Part shown: positions 21,636-32,215 of the stretch, piece after piece
Layout: each line of letters opens with the position of its first letter
Numbering within the stretch: the first letter of the stretch is position 1
Made by a program: the position numbers and the translations under genes
Notes under the pieces: generated by a model
What the model was told of the DNA's origin: nothing
Seen by the model: the letters and a program-made list of their open reading frames with translations, nothing else
Databases searched by the model: none
NCBI GenBank assembly: GCA_009829735.1
Contig: CM020618.1
Span: 39,160,894 to 39,224,893, forward strand
DNA from: Pyropia yezoensis
Taxonomy: Eukaryota > Rhodophyta > Bangiophyceae > Bangiales > Bangiaceae
DNA: 64,000 nt
Direction of reading: 5' to 3'

Positions 21636-22185
21636 TACTCAACCGCCCGCTTCTCGTCAACCAATGTGCCGATGAAACGAACGAGACACCGCTGGAAAGC
21701 TGCTGACCGGGCGCTTCTGTCCATATGCACCTTGACACGCCACGAATATTTATGGCCGAACAGTGGCAGCTGGAAGTGCGGAGGAGGGGGCTTGTGGGGG
21801 GTGCGAAAGCACCCTATCTATGAAAACCCTGTGAAGGACAGCCCCTGACAGTGGTTGTAATCCGGTGGCTCTGGTTGTAAACTGATGCCAGACGGATATG
21901 TACGCCTGGCGGCTTACTACAGAATTCTCCTTTCTACTTGAGGTGGGTCCAACGGAGACCCAGGCGTCTGAAGATTTCTTCTTCAATAGTTCTCCAAGGG
22001 AAACGTAGCCTCCCACGATATCGCGTAAAGAGCACAAAAGACGTGGGTTCTCGCAACCCGCCTCACGGCACCCCTGGCGGGCTGCCCTGCGAGGGCATTG
22101 TGGAATAACTAAAAAGTAGCTATCGGAGACTCGGAATCGAATCCGGGCCCTTCAGAGGTAAGCGGAATGGCGCGCTCGAACCACT
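21636..22185. other. No gene recognised; tRNA-like fragment
   Basis: On the minus strand at about 22105-22190 are an A-box-like TAGTGGTTCGAGC and a B-box-like GGATTCGATTCC, but the acceptor stem does not pair. It is at best a decayed tRNA or SINE head. Nothing else was seen. Confidence 0.3.
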
Positions 22186-22665
22186 ATTGTCTATTCTACT
22201 GAAGGGATCACTTGATCCTTTTAGTATCAAATGATCCCCTTTTCGAAGTCCTGTTTTCTCATACTTCCGGACGTCCCCTTTTCCATCTGACACCAGACAT
22301 GCATCCCATTCTAAGGAAAGCGTCAGTCGTGCAAGATGAAGCCAGGGAGAACAGTGGGCGTCGTCGTGGACTGGGGGGGGGGGCGTGGGGGACGGGCGGT
22401 GCAATGCGCACCAAAGGCCGAGGCGGACGCTCCAGGCAGCGGCGGTGTTGACGTGGGCGCTGGCGGTCACCTGTGGCGTGCCACCGTCAGTGGATCACGA
22501 CGGGGTGTGTGTGGCTGCGCCGTCCCCTCCCCCACCCCGGGCGGCTCTGTGACCTCTGGCAGTGCTGAGTGTGGCCCCACAACGTCAGAATCGACGTTTT
22601 TCTTGAGGATCATTTGATCCTCGGCCGCGGATCATTTGATCCTGTTTTCCAGTAGAGTAGACATT
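22186..22665. mobile_element. MITE-like element with imperfect inverted ends (about 480 bp)
   Basis: The left end TTGTCTATTCTACTG...GATCACTTGATCC and the reversed right end ATGTCTACTCTACTG...GATCAAATGATCC match imperfectly over about 35 bases. GATCA(A/C)(A/T)TGATCC palindromes recur inside both ends. There is no long coding frame. The flanks read TA on both sides, but the target duplication is uncertain. Confidence 0.5.
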
Positions 22666-23280
22666 AGGCAATCGCGCGAAATCTCTGACATGTCGGGCCA
22701 GATTTGGGGTCTTTTACCCCATCTCATTACGAGTACCTACCTTTTAGGTAAGCCGATCGGTGATTACGTGTTATGCCACAGGCATGTCGAGCGAGGAGGT
22801 CTGGGGTGGTCGTCGACCCACAGTGCCGCTCCGGGAGGACGACAGGCGGATCAGACACGACCAGTCCGGGCACGCCTGAGGAACAAACCCGCCTGTAATC
22901 ATTGGACCGAAGCTCGCATCGCTGAAATGAAACGCAACAGTCGGACGCTGGTTTGATGCCACTTCTATCATTCCAATGATACGCAAGCCTCATCGACGTT
23001 CATAAAGTCAGTGCCTCTGCTGTCTCGTCGCCGTCCACTCAACGCGCACTTATCTCTCCGCCACGCCGCTATAACTGGGCTGACGTCCTCGTCACGCCCT
23101 GCCTGCCGCTACCCCCCTCTTCCACAGCCCCCCCCTTCATCCTTCGACCCGCTCCCGCACTTAGCGTTTCCACCGTGGATTGGAGGCTTGGCGTGAGCGG
23201 GGCTTCCAAGGCTGGCGAATCATCATAACCGTCCTGAATCTGTCGTCGAAAGTCCGTGTGCGAAACATCTTCCAATTACT
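22666..23280. other. No gene recognised
   Basis: Moderate-GC sequence with only short frames. Part of it may be the 5' portion of the decayed transposase that follows. Confidence 0.3.
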
Positions 23281-24170
23281 GTGGCAACTACTGCTGGACC
23301 GCGACAGCCTCTCGACATGGAGTCGTTCATGCATTCTCTTGCGGAGGAGCTGAACAACCTCGACCAAGAAATTCCAGGCACTCATCTCGCTGGGTCGTCT
23401 CATCCGTGTACTCTGCGGTCCCACGGCATCCAGGTCACGGCGGATATGCCGGCGATCGACACTTTGATCAACAGTACGGGAAGCAACGGGTATGCTCCCA
23501 ACCGGGCCCGTGCATTTCACGGGGCTTCCCACGCGACCAGCAATCATTACTATATCCCGCCGGAGGACCCAATCCCTGGGGAGGTCATGAATTCTGCAGA
23601 GGGCTGCACTGAGCCGCGGCGCTCTGCCACGAGGTTTCTGGAGGGCGCCGACGAGGTGGAGGACGCGAGATGAATTGGGCAGACATTGGCAATCCAAAAA
23701 GCCTTGTCCGAGCGGTCGGGAGTCAAGGGGCATTCGTTGTTCTATGCCCAGCCCAGTGCCATGCGGTTGACTAACCCGCACTTGAAGCACCTGCGGTATA
23801 TCGTACCTGCGACCACTCGCTTCAATATTGTGCACCAGTTGATGTAAAACGTCGCCCCAATGCTATTGAGGCTGGTTTCCGGGAAACTGCGAAGTAACGG
23901 TACGGCGGACAAAATCTACGATTGGTCCGCCGGAACTGTCGCGCAAAAACCTCAAGGAGATGGTCGCCGCACGACGCACGATTCCCATAGTACAGGCCAG
24001 GTCCCTGAGGAATATCGACAACAAAATCCGATCGTTTCATGCCGTCTATTGGCTGTACAGTACGTCTCCATTCATATCCCGCCCGGATGCTAGCCCGCTG
24101 GGAAAAGGACGGGTAATCGGACGATTGCAATACTTCTCGCGATCGACGGTTATGAATGTCAGCGAGTGAA
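23281..24170 (+). pseudogene. Decayed DDE-type transposase (CACTA/Plavaka-like), tentative
   Basis: The frame from 23281 gives PLDMESFMHSLAEELNNL, then GIQVTADMPAIDTLIN followed by NGYAPNRARAFHG, which resembles the part of CACTA/Plavaka-type transposases that reads D-(L/M)-PA...G..G before a zinc-binding pair; the Cys residues are absent here. A TGA at 23671-23673 interrupts the frame, which then continues with RSGVKGHSLFY. After a shift near 23935 another frame gives ARSLRNIDNKIRSFHAVYW. The GVKG and R-x-L-x-x-ID-x-x-x-FHAVYW style blocks are what makes me think of this group. Residue support is thin and family confidence is low, but a broken protein-coding remnant is likely. Confidence 0.4.
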
Positions 24171-24596
24171 GCGCAGTCGATCGTCAGCTGCCCGATGCAG
24201 GCAGCATCTCTGTGTCCATGAAAGGGTGCACCTCCGCCGAAGAATGGGGCCGTCGCCGTCACCGCCGCCGTCGTCCGCCCCACTGCCGTCACCCGACCGC
24301 TCGTCCCTCCCCCGCCCCGCTTCCCCCTCGTCCGCCTCTCCTTTCCCCCCGACTCCTCTAATACTGGCGCACTATAAGACTGCACCATGGCTTCCCTCTC
24401 CTCCTAGGACCAGGCGGTGGCAGGCGCTATGCAGGCATGTTTCATTGGGGCGGCGGCCGGCCTGGCTGCTCAAGCCGCCGGTGCAGTGCGCGCGGCGGCA
24501 GATGCGACGGCGGCTGCGGGGGAGGCCATCCTTGTTGCGAGCGATAGCCGCGCGGAGGCTGGCGCGGCCACTGCCCCCCCGGCGTTGGACGACTAG
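24171..24596. other. No gene recognised upstream of the pogo-like transposase
   Basis: A GC-rich, C-tract-bearing stretch containing ACTATAAGAC at 24370-24379, a possible TATA-like box about 220 bases before the transposase start. Otherwise empty. Confidence 0.3.
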
Positions 24597-25191
24597 ATGA
24601 TGATCGCCAACAAGCCGCGGAAGGAGCGTGTGCCTATCGCGATCGCGGTCAAGAAGCAGATCTGCCGCTTGCGCGCGCAGGGGCACACGTGGTCGTCGGT
24701 GCTAGCCACTCTCCCAGCGGGGGTCTCCAAGGAGGCGGCTTGCAAGCTGTACAGGGCGCGGCACAAGTGGCTGGCGCTGCCCAACGACGGTGCAACCGAG
24801 ATTCGGACAGTCATGCGCAAGGGGCACTACGTGGGCGTTGACGACCGTCTGGGGACGTGGCTGGCGGCCATTGAGCAGCTGGACCACAAGACGGTGCCCA
24901 TTTCTTTCAGGCTTCTGCAGGCCAACGCGGTGGAGCTTGGGAGGGCTCTGAAGCTGGGCAACTTTCGCGCCAGCCCGGGCTATATGCGCGGCTTTTGGTC
25001 ATGCAACGGCATTGAGTCCGTAAGGACTCATGGCCAAGGGGGGCGGTTGACAAGAACGCGGTAGAGCGCGGCATGGAGGTGGTGCGGAAAGGGCTCGAGG
25101 CGTACCGCGCAGAGGAAGCCTTCAACATGGATGAAACGGGTCTTTTAATCCGCTTTCTGCCCTCGCAGTCCTACTTGTCCGCCGGGGCGCG
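24597..25191 (+). pseudogene. pogo/Tigger (CENP-B-like) transposase, frameshifted and cut by LTR
   Basis: The frame from ATG 24597 has an N-terminal helix-turn-helix region (KPRKERVPIAIAVKKQICRL, then TWSSVLATLPAGVSKEAACK) and a CENP-B-type second DNA-binding domain (GTWLAAIEQLDHKTVPISF ending FRASPGYMRGFWSCNGI). A frameshift near 25050 moves the reading into the frame of VVRKGLEAYRAEEAFNMDET. NMDETGLLIRFLPSQSYLSAG is the start of the pogo DDE domain, with its first catalytic Asp. The text then runs straight into the copy B LTR. The rest of the DDE domain is not found right of the LTR pair, so the gene is both broken and separated from its 3' half. Confidence 0.8.
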
Positions 25192-25201
25192 CCGTAGGAG
25201 G

Positions 25202-26059
25202 TGTCCTCCATACGTTCGTCGAGAGAGTCTGTCTCCACCCCCGGGGTCGCCATGGCTCTCCCCAAGTTGGGGAGAGACGCCCTGGCTACAGCGGCACGAG
25301 ACCCGCCTCGAGTTGAGGGGGGCTCGGATCGTGGGTAGACGGGTGGCCTCCCCAGCGTGGGGCGGCCCAGTGGAAGGTGAAGGGGAGGTGGTGGTGATGG
25401 TGAAGTGAGAACCGGGGAGAGCAAGCTGCCGAGTGGGCAAGCTTGAGGAGAGGGGCGGTCAACGTGACCGCCTCCACATCCGCGTTACGTACTCAAGGGG
25501 GGACAGCAAGTCGCGCCCCCAACGCCGAGACGTGCGTTTACGCACCCCCTCACAGGGCCGACCGGGTCGGTCGGACTGAGGAGAGGGGAGTGTGGCAGTA
25601 TTGACCCCCAGGTACGGGGGCAACACGTGCCATGCAAGGGGCCGCAGGCCACTAGCCTGATCCGTTCCTCCCCCTGCATTTGGGTCCGTATTCCCTAAGT
25701 TTGGGATAGTTAGCTTAGTAGTAAATCCAACTTGGATTTGAGGGTTTTCTGCATTTATCGTCTTGAATTTTCGTGTGGCCCGGTGGGCAGGTGCTGGGGT
25801 GGGAGATTCTGAGTGGCGAGATTCTGAGGGGATCCTGGGGGGATAAGGGGAGGGACAGCGGGGCTTGGCCCTGCGTCCCCGTCCCGACCAAGAAACTGTT
25901 GGACCCCACACCATCCTCTTGTTTGTCAGTGGGGGGTTTGCCCCACAACAGGGACAGAGTGTGTGCGACTTGCACTTCTTTCGGTTCCCCCCACACGGGA
26001 GGCAGCCCTTGTACACCGCCCCAACTTGGGTGCCGTGTGTGTAAGTGGTTTTTGCCACA
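25202..26059 (+). repeat. 5' LTR of copy B
   Basis: It runs from TGTCCTCC to TTTTTGCCACA, 858 bp. It carries a copy of the antisense start codon at 25253; from there a 44-codon frame runs leftwards out of the LTR into the flanking transposase sequence and ends at 25122. In this copy that outward frame is meaningless, but it shows that an antisense LTR promoter would also transcribe flanking DNA. Confidence 0.88.
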
Positions 26060-26090
26060 TTTGGTGGAGCAGCAGGGGACAGAGGTAAAC
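26060..26090 (+). promoter_or_regulatory. Candidate primer binding site of copy B
   Basis: Directly after the LTR end the sequence is TTTGGTGGAGCAGCAGGGGA. The TGG two bases in is what is expected to pair with the CCA end of a primer tRNA. I cannot name the tRNA. Confidence 0.5.
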
Positions 26091-26178
26091 TTTACCTCCG
26101 GGTGCACCCGGGTGTAGGGGGCCCTCTGTCTCAGAGGACCGGTGGACTTGGACCGTGTCATACGGATCGTCAGCCAAC

Positions 26179-28125
26179 ATGGCTAGTTCGGACCCCCCGT
26201 CTTCCGGGGAGTACACGGGTGACGCACGTACTTCAGTGCCTTTGAATACTGGTGAGACACAGGTGAGTTTACCTGGGGTCGCAGAGGGACTAGAGGTCCC
26301 ACAAGCCAGCAGGACTGGAAGTACGGGCGGGCAACAGGCCACCCCGACTCAGTCGGGAGTTCACTCGGGTGACACTTCTGATGTGGGTGGGCCGAAGTCT
26401 GGCCACCGTGTGGTACACTCAACGGGAACGTCCCAAGGGGTGAGGACTGTCCCCGCGGGTTCCACTCGGGTTGGAGCCAACTTTGGCTTGGAGCCGTCGC
26501 CAACTAGGCTTTCGGAGGACGGCGGACCTCCGTTGGTCGGCGATGGGCTCGCGCCCATGCCCCCGGTTGAGACCCCTGAGGAACGTGGTTACCCCTCAGG
26601 TGGACTCCCGGAGGCGGACCGAGACTCAACTGGAGTCGTCAATGCACTCCTCGCGGAAACTGTCCGTCGGGAGGCGACCGATGTGTTGCGGCAGACTTTG
26701 CCGGACCTGGTGGTCACGATGACGAGTACTATTCTGAATCAGATTGTGGCGAGTTTGCCAGATGGCCTTAATGTCCAGACCGGATCGGGGCTTTCGAGCC
26801 CGCAGGCGCAGAGGGAATCCCTCCTCACGCCTATCTCGGGTCGCCCCGAACAGGGGGCGACACCTGTGACTCCCAACGAGGGAGCCACACCATACTCGAT
26901 GGGGCGTACGCCCTTCATGGGGGAGTTCCCCCCGGAAACGCCGGCGGCTACACCAAGCGCGCCGCGCCAGACTATGGGCACTGAGGGTCAACTTACCCCA
27001 GTGCCACAGCGGCTGTTCCCTCAACGTGAGGTGCCGCCCAAGATCCAGGTAGCCAACGCGGTCTACCAGAGGATCTTTGATTGTGAGACCTACGCCCTCC
27101 ACAACAAGTCGGTGGCGTATGGTCCTGACCAGGCCCGAGCCATGGGCCGTGCCAAGAAGAATGCACTTCACTCTTTTGGGCACAAAGCGGAGTGGGATGG
27201 AACTCCCCCCCTCCGTGTCTTTGAGTTCCTACGTCGTTTCACAAAATCCTGTGACGACAATGCCGTAAGTGAAGGTATGGCTTTTTACATGCTACAGGAG
27301 TTTACGAAGGGAGACCTGCGGACAGATCTTATGTCCGTCATGCCCAGCTCCTCAAGTGGAGGCGCTGGGGAGGTGACGTCCTATTTGGAGCTCGTCGACT
27401 GGTTATTGAGGGCCATGGTTGATGAAGCGGCGTTGGCTTCTCAAGTCGAGGAGTTTACGCAAGCCCATCAGGAAGAGGCGGAGGACGAGTTGTCCTTTGC
27501 GGAGCGAGTCCGTAAGCTCAACAATCTTTGTGGGTTTCTTCATCCACAAGCTGTGGTGAAGAGTCGGTTTGTAGAGGGACTCCATTGGTCAGTCCGGATG
27601 GAGACCCGGGAGCATAACACTGCCCGGGCGACCCTGGCCGAGTTGGCTAGGTTCGCCTACCGCAGAGGCGAGGCCTACCGCAAGTTGCGGGAGGAACAGC
27701 GCCAGGAGCGTCAAGCCGAGTTGGCCAAGGAACGGGAGGAGGCGCGCCAGGCCAGAGAGTTGAGAGAGGCACGCCGAATCCGCAAGGAGAGGGTGGTAGC
27801 TGCCGTGGGAACTTCCCAGGGTATCTCTTCGTCTTCCCCAGTTGGGAAGACCCCTCCGGGAACTGACAATCGGTGTTGGAACTGCAACTCCGATGGACAC
27901 TGGGCATATGATTGCCCCAAGTTGAGTAAACGCATCCAACAACTTGTTAGGAATGCGAGTAAGAAGTCGGCTACGAACGAAGTACGTTCACGCCGCGAGG
28001 GTGGGTCTCGACCGGTGGTGGCGGTCGCCACACCCTCGGCGGAGAGGGCGGACACGTCGTCCTCGGACTCGTCGTCTTCCCCTTCGTCCTCAGATTCGGA
28101 CGCCAAGTCGGCGGGAAACGAATGA
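26179..28125 (+). CDS. gag: Gag polyprotein of chromovirus copy B
   Basis: The 648-aa protein starts at ATG 26179 (CCAACATGG context), and the frame is open a little upstream without an ATG. A low-complexity Ser/Thr/Gly/Pro-rich N-terminus precedes a capsid-like region (ALHNKSVAYGPDQARAMGR, LRVFEFLRRFTKSCDDNA, FYMLQEFTKGDLRTDLMS). A basic coiled stretch (LREEQRQERQAELAKEREEA) follows, then a CX2CX4HX4C zinc knuckle at residues 566-579 (CWNCNSDGHWAYDC) and a Ser/Asp-rich tail. Gag builds the particle and binds the RNA. Its stop overlaps the pol start as ATGA, so pol is probably made by termination-reinitiation or a -1 shift. The frame is intact. Confidence 0.9.
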   Translation: MASSDPPSSGEYTGDARTSVPLNTGETQVSLPGVAEGLEVPQASRTGSTGGQQATPTQSGVHSGDTSDVGGPKSGHRVVHSTGTSQGVRTVPAGSTRVGANFGLEPSPTRLSEDGGPPLVGDGLAPMPPVETPEERGYPSGGLPEADRDSTGVVNALLAETVRREATDVLRQTLPDLVVTMTSTILNQIVASLPDGLNVQTGSGLSSPQAQRESLLTPISGRPEQGATPVTPNEGATPYSMGRTPFMGEFPPETPAATPSAPRQTMGTEGQLTPVPQRLFPQREVPPKIQVANAVYQRIFDCETYALHNKSVAYGPDQARAMGRAKKNALHSFGHKAEWDGTPPLRVFEFLRRFTKSCDDNAVSEGMAFYMLQEFTKGDLRTDLMSVMPSSSSGGAGEVTSYLELVDWLLRAMVDEAALASQVEEFTQAHQEEAEDELSFAERVRKLNNLCGFLHPQAVVKSRFVEGLHWSVRMETREHNTARATLAELARFAYRRGEAYRKLREEQRQERQAELAKEREEARQARELREARRIRKERVVAAVGTSQGISSSSPVGKTPPGTDNRCWNCNSDGHWAYDCPKLSKRIQQLVRNASKKSATNEVRSRREGGSRPVVAVATPSAERADTSSSDSSSSPSSSDSDAKSAGNE

Positions 28126-31100
28126 CCGTTGGAGCTGGCCGTCCGAAGCTCACAACGGCAGCCTCGGCCAAGTGGGTCAAGAGGACGAACCAACCGTGCC
28201 GGATACTGCGGCGACCTAAGGGAGTCCGCCCACCTCGGGTAGGACTCCCCAAGAACGTAAACCCACGTCGGGTCATCGCGGTGCTGACGGGTGACAACTT
28301 CCAGGCGGCTGGACGGGTGCAACTTGCCCCCGGCCGTGCCTGCTGTGCCCGTATCGTACTTGATACAGGGTCAGGAGCCTCCTTGATACGCAAGTCGCTA
28401 TTACCAAAGGAGATGAAGCTCCAACGCTGGAGGTCTAAAGCTGACAATCTGATCGATATCAATGGTGGGGTACTTCCCATCGTTGGTGCCGTGACCCTAC
28501 CAACTAGGTTGGGGACCCATGAGGTCGACGTGACCTATGGAGTAGTTGAGAATATATCGGTACCCCTGCTTCTGGGTACCCCCTATGTTGTTACACAAGT
28601 GCCTTTGATTTGTGGCCCTGAGTATTGGGTCAGGTTGATGAATGGGGAAACCATCCCCATCCTTGGAAAGGGAAAGTCTGTGGCTCCTGTGACAGTCTCA
28701 CAGTCGAAGCCTGTTTGTTCTGTGAGGGAAGGGTTTACTGCTACCCTGCGTTTAGCCCGTAAAGTCACGTTGCCCCCCAACTCGGTGGCGCACGTTGACG
28801 TTGTAACTGATTATACGGGGAACGGGTTGGTGCACCCTCACCCCCGTTTTGCTCGCAAGCACCAAGTGCATGTTGCCCTTGGCACGATGGACTCCAAAGC
28901 CGGAGTCCCGTGGAGGATCCAGGTTATGAACCTGAGCTCGTCGCCCAAGTACTTCAAGTCGGGAGCCAAGTTCGGCTATATCGACCAACACGAGGGACCG
29001 GTAGTAGCGGTCATCCTCAACGCGGGCGCAAGTAGCGACCCGAAGTCCGGAAAGGAGAAGCATCAAGCCAAGTCGGCCGCCTCTCCTCGGCCCCATGTGA
29101 ACATGGAGGGTGTCCCACCCAGGTTGAGGGTTCAAGTTGAACGCCTCTTGAACCAATATCACAAGTTGTGGGATGGTCAATTGGGACTCATGAGAGCCAC
29201 CCAACACCGGATCGAGTTGAAGCCCGGTGCACCCCCTATACGCCAACAACCGTATAGGGGAGGACCCCGTTCAAGGGCCCTCGTTAAGGAGCAAGTTGCT
29301 CGCATGGAGGCCCTCGATGTGATCGAGGCCAGTAACGCCGAGTGGGCGAGTCCGGTGGTTATCGTCCCCGAAGTTGATGGGACCCCCCGGTTCTGTATCG
29401 ACTACCGTAAGCTCAACGAGAGCACGGTGAAGGACAGTTATCCCCTACCTAGGATGAACGACTGTCTGGAATCCCTGGGGGAGGCGAACGTGTTCTCTAC
29501 CCTGGACTGTAACGCGGGGTACTGGCAAATTCCCATTGCCCCGGAGGACAGGCCTAAACTACCTTTACCTGTCACTGTGGTACCTACCAGTGCAAGCGTC
29601 TACCGTTTGGCCTGTGTAACGCGCCGGCAACTTTCCAGCGCGCTATGGACATGATTCTGGCCGGAGTACGGTGGCAGATCTGTCTCGTGTACCTAGACGA
29701 TATCATTGTGTTCTCCCGAAGTCTGGAGGAACACATTGGCCATCTTGGCCAGGTGTTCAAGCTACTTGCTGACGCCGGTGTGTCACTGAAGGCGAGTAAG
29801 TGCCACCTCTTCACTCAAGAGGTGGAATACTTGGGACATGTTGTCCGTCCGGGGCGTCTCAGTGTCAACGAGAAAAACTTGAGGGCCATCCGTAAGGCTC
29901 AGTACCCCCGGACCCAGACCCAGATGAGAAGCTTCCTCGGGATGTGTAACGTGTACCGACGTTTCACCGAGGGCTTCGCCAAGGTGGCGAAACCGTTGAA
30001 TGAGTTAGTGAGCTCAACGCTACCGAAGAACCTGCCTCCCCCAAGTCGGGTGGAGCAGGAATCCTTTGAGACTCTTCGGGACCTTCTGCTGAAGCCCCCT
30101 ATCCTGGCTATTCCCAGGTTGGGAGGCCACTACATCCTGGATGTGGACGCTAGCTACGACCAACTTGGTTGTGTGTTGCTTCAGCAGCAGCCGGACAAGG
30201 AGTACTTGCCGGTGGGATACTTCAGCAAGGGGCTGAACTCGGCCGAGAAGAACTACGGAGTCACCGAGTTGGAAGGACTCGCAGTGGTGTGGGCGGTGAC
30301 GTCACTTCGTCACTACATAGAGGGTGAGAAGTTCCTCATCCGCTGTGACCACCGCGCGTTGCAGTTCATCTTCAAGACGGACTGTACGAACACTCGTCTC
30401 AACCGGTGGAGGGTGCGACTGGCACCCTTCAACTTTGATATCGAGTACCGACCTGGCAGGCAACATGCCCTGGCCGACGGCCTCTCTCGGGTACCTACCG
30501 AGGGGCTGGACACTAACCCAGTCGATGAGGACATCCCCATCGTGAGGGTAGTCACGCGCTCTGGTCAGGCGTTGAACCCCGAGGCGCCAGGGAACAAGAA
30601 GTACTTGCCCCTGTCCCTGGACGAGGTGGTGAAGGCCCAGGCCGAGGATCCCTTCTGCAAGTCGCAGAGGGATACACTGGATACAGTGGCGGAGACGCGG
30701 TTCTTTCTGGGAGACGATGGCCTCCTCATGAGGAGGGGGGTATTCCAGGGGACCGAACAACTTGTCGTCCCCGCATCCCTTAAGGACAGGATCCTTGAGA
30801 GGGAGCATAACGCTTTCACAGGTGGACACCTGGGGTCTAGTAAACTGTACCAGACCCTGAGGACCAGGTACTACTGGCCGTCCATGGTGGTGGACATCTA
30901 CAGTTGGGTGGGTGCCTGCACAAGTTGTGCACAGAACCGTCTGATGGAACGGCGGCCTACTACGGCTATGCTATTGTTCCCGGCCAAGGAGCCCTTCGCC
31001 GCGTTGGGGATGGACATTCTTGGGCCACTGCCAGTGACCGAGGAGGGCAACCAGTACCTCCTGGTTATCTGTGACCGCTTCACGAAACTTACGCGAGCGA

Positions 31101-32104
31101 TCCCACTGGCAGAGATCACGGCCATGTCGGTCGTGTCAGCCTTCCTAGATCACTGGGTTGCCGCGTATGGCATTCCGGAGAGTACACTATCGGACAATGG
31201 ACCGCAATTTGCGTCTGTACTGTTTCAGGGAGTGCTGGATATGTTGGGGGTGCGGGCAAACTATGCCACCCCCTACCACCCACAAACTAATGGGCAGGTG
31301 GAGCGCTTCAACAAAACTATTGTTAGGCAGCTGCGCCACTATGTGAGTGAGCACGCGAAAACGCGGGACCAATACATTTCTATTCTTACCACTGCCTACC
31401 ATTCGCAGGTTCACTCATCTACCGGGGAAGTACCCCTCGCTTTTGTGACCCCCCGTCGCGTGCGGTCTATTGCCGTGCGGCGGTCGCTCCCAACTAGGGA
31501 GGATGGTGGCAGTACGCCTACTCCTACTGAGAGTAAGGCGGAGTTCGCTGCTAGGCTTGAAAACCTCATCCCTAAAGTCAGGGCTGAGATGAACGAAGCA
31601 CAAAAGCGCTACAAGCGTACCTTTGACAAGAAGGTGCGCAACGCCAAGCATGTCACCGAGCAGGGTGACTGGGTATTGGTCCACTCACACACCCCAACTG
31701 GGGGTAAGTTGGTATTCCAGACGAAGGAGCCGTACCAGGTCCTTCGTACTGATGGGCGGCGCTTCACCATCGAAAGTGACGATGGGGTCCGCACAGTGAG
31801 CGGACAGGACGTGGTCAAAGTTGCACCACCGCCTGCAGGCGACCCAGCTTGGGCGCGTGCGTTGGAAGCGTGGCGCCTCCCCTCACTGCCTGCGGCCAAA
31901 CAGGGCCCGCAGGAGTACGTGTTCGATAAGTTCATCGACCACGGCTGGGATGAGGACACTGACCGCCTCATGTTGAGGGTGCGTTGGTTCGGCTACAAAG
32001 CCAAGGATGATACGTGGGAATATGTGGAGGACCTTCCCGCTGAGAAGGTCCGGGCCTACTGTGCCCGGAATGAGATAGACCCTAACAGCCCTCCCTCAAC
32101 GTGA
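28122..32104 (+). pseudogene. pol: Pol polyprotein of chromovirus copy B (PR-RT-RH-IN-chromodomain), one-base deletion
   Basis: It starts at ATG 28122, overlapping gag by four bases. Aspartic protease: D81-T-G-S. RT fingers: PRFCIDYRKLNESTV. Close to 29556 one A is missing compared with copy A, and the frame from 28122 ends at 29654; the correct frame resumes from about 29560 and runs to 32104. Numbering from the internal ATG at 29645: YLDD 16-19; RNase H DVDAS (166-170), E210, D235 and D278; integrase zinc residues H388, H395, C425 and C428; catalytic D457, D517 and E553; chromodomain about 757-805 (VRWFGYKAKDDTWEYVEDLP). Apart from the deletion every key residue is present, so the copy died very recently or the base was lost in assembly. 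Confidence 0.93.
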
Positions 32105-32215
32105 GGGAAGGCCGAGCAACAGTGCCAAGAGAGTGCTTCAAGTCGAAGTGGTACGCAGAGTGGCTTTTAACTACAGCCCTAACCCTCACGCTCTCACAAC
32201 AAAGGCAGCTGCCAA

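Noticed and set aside
22105..22190. tRNA gene on the minus strand
   Set aside because: A-box- and B-box-like sequences are present, but the acceptor stem does not pair and the T-arm has a mismatch. At best a decayed tRNA-derived repeat.
25405..26059. Alternative LTR start at TGAGAACC after a purine-rich stretch
   Set aside because: A purine tract followed by TG looked like a polypurine tract and LTR start, but the sequence left of it is also repeated at both ends of copy B, so the LTR must begin further left, at TGTCCTCC.
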